A stretch of DNA of 64,000 bases from Paraburkholderia sp. BL10I2N1. Lineage in GTDB: Bacteria > Pseudomonadota > Gammaproteobacteria > Burkholderiales > Burkholderiaceae. The translations under genes were made by a program, and so were the position numbers. The notes under the pieces are model-generated. The model was given only the letters and a program-made list of their open reading frames with translations. It searched no databases and was not told the DNA's origin. The stretch lies in NCBI RefSeq assembly GCF_004361815.1, contig NZ_SNWA01000003.1, positions 186,001 through 250,000 on the forward strand. The letters are read 5' to 3'. Shown here in pieces: positions 63,286 through 64,000 of the stretch (its first letter is position 1; each line of letters starts with the position of its first letter).

Positions 63286-64000
63286 ATGGTAAACGAACGA
63301 AAACCGGCCATCCCAGCGTTGACGGGAATTCGCTTCTTCGCCGCACTCAGCGTCGCGCTGTTTCATTTGTCGCGTCCGATCGCAACGTCGCTGCACTTAC
63401 CAGTCGGCTATTTCTTCGATAACGGCGGCGCACCCGAGCTATTCTTCATACTTTCTGGTTTCACCCTGACCTACGCCCGTCCGGAGGGCGCAAACCTCTC
63501 CCGCGCGACGACACGAAAATTCTATTTCTCGCGCTTCTCGAAAATCTATCCAACTTATCTCGTCGGTTGGTTGCTCTTCGCGCCTTTGATTTACTCAAAC
63601 CTCGTTTCGCTACACGGCACCGGGATGGCAACATACGCGCGCCTGGCAGTCTATGGCGTTGCTTCGCTCTTGCTGGTGCAAGCTTGGGCGCCGGTCACTG
63701 CTAACGCCTGGAATTTGCCAGGCTGGTCGCTCTCTGCCCAGGCCTTCTTCTATGTGCTATTTCCATTTCTGTTTGCGGCATTGAAGCGATTTCCAGCCAA
63801 AACGCTTGTCTCGGTCATCGCTGTCGCATGGGGCGTGTCGGTCGCACCGACCGCTGTTTTGTCGATCATGCCACAGCCGTATCCCAACTTGCAGTGGGCT
63901 CATGACATTGTCGACTTCACGCCCGCGTGGAGGATCGCCGAATTCATCGCTGGAATCTGCCTGGGGCGGCTGTTTCTGGCCCACTCCTCAACGGTGTCGT
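63286..64000 (+). CDS. Acyltransferase 3 family protein, N-terminal part (runs off window)
   Basis: From the ATG at 63286 the frame stays open to the window end (238 codons). The opening IPALTGIRFFAALSVALFHL with the conserved His, then ELFFILSGFTLTYARPEGAN and ARLAVYGVASLLLVQAWAPV and GWSLSAQAFFYVLFPFLFAA, is the standard layout of membrane O-acyltransferases with about ten helices. Members modify surface polysaccharides or exported metabolites. GGAG precedes the start. Confidence 0.88.
   Translation, partial: MVNERKPAIPALTGIRFFAALSVALFHLSRPIATSLHLPVGYFFDNGGAPELFFILSGFTLTYARPEGANLSRATTRKFYFSRFSKIYPTYLVGWLLFAPLIYSNLVSLHGTGMATYARLAVYGVASLLLVQAWAPVTANAWNLPGWSLSAQAFFYVLFPFLFAALKRFPAKTLVSVIAVAWGVSVAPTAVLSIMPQPYPNLQWAHDIVDFTPAWRIAEFIAGICLGRLFLAHSSTVS

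Overview
The window looks like accessory DNA from a Gram-negative betaproteobacterium of the Burkholderiaceae (Paraburkholderia, Caballeronia or Burkholderia). The reasons are a Burkholderia-type trimeric porin, a DUF3563 mini-protein, several H-NS-family proteins with the short C-terminal DNA-binding motif, high GC with Burkholderia-style start contexts, and dense IS remnants. It reads as a megaplasmid or genomic-island segment. No tRNA, rRNA, CRISPR array, integrase or complete replication module was seen.

Region 1 (1-15.3 kb) is a catabolic and transport block. Minus-strand ctlX and ornithine cyclodeaminase face an Lrp regulator, followed by dimethylargininase (ddaH) and a second Lrp regulator. 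Read as a pathway, methylated arginine goes to citrulline, then ornithine, then proline. A second set follows: a HisJ/ArgT-like binding protein, an OccR/NocR-like LysR regulator, a RidA protein, an FAD amine/amino-acid oxidoreductase, two HisQM-like permeases, a HisP-like ATPase and a porin. Together these look like an uptake and oxidation unit for a basic amino acid, opine or methylarginine. A broken argP-like regulator (15.5-16.0 kb) marks the end.

Region 2 (16.1-43.8 kb) is a conflict, toxin-antitoxin and stress island with an 18-bp inverted repeat near each end. It holds AbiEi/AbiEii with twin operators, two ParS/ParT (Xre-RES) pairs, an unknown two-gene module, an ISAs1-family IS with a 10-bp target duplication, a ParD/ParE pair, a TOTE-type primase-helicase and a GSU2403-type nucleotidyltransferase behind a double palindromic operator. 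It also holds an RHH/PIN pair, a Sel1-repeat protein, a cold-shock protein, an RMF-like mini-protein, an H-NS protein with two DNA-binding motifs and a histone-H1-like tail, an IS701-family IS, a small H-NS protein, an RDD membrane protein, a J-domain protein with an unknown partner, and an HTH/PIN pair. The right end (42.3-43.8 kb) is a set of gene fragments.

Region 3 (43.8-64 kb) is a mixed accessory region. It contains a 5'-truncated hybrid sensor kinase, an AraC regulator, a GFA protein, three methyltransferases, a DUF3563 protein, a secreted metallo-beta-lactamase-fold protein and an integron-type gene cassette with a recognisable attC site, followed by a decayed cassette gene. It also contains a cupredoxin, a membrane hydrolase, an IS110-type transposase broken by an 8-bp duplication, a secreted HAF-like protein, an SRPBCC protein, a DUF1330 protein and the start of an acyltransferase-3 gene at the window edge.
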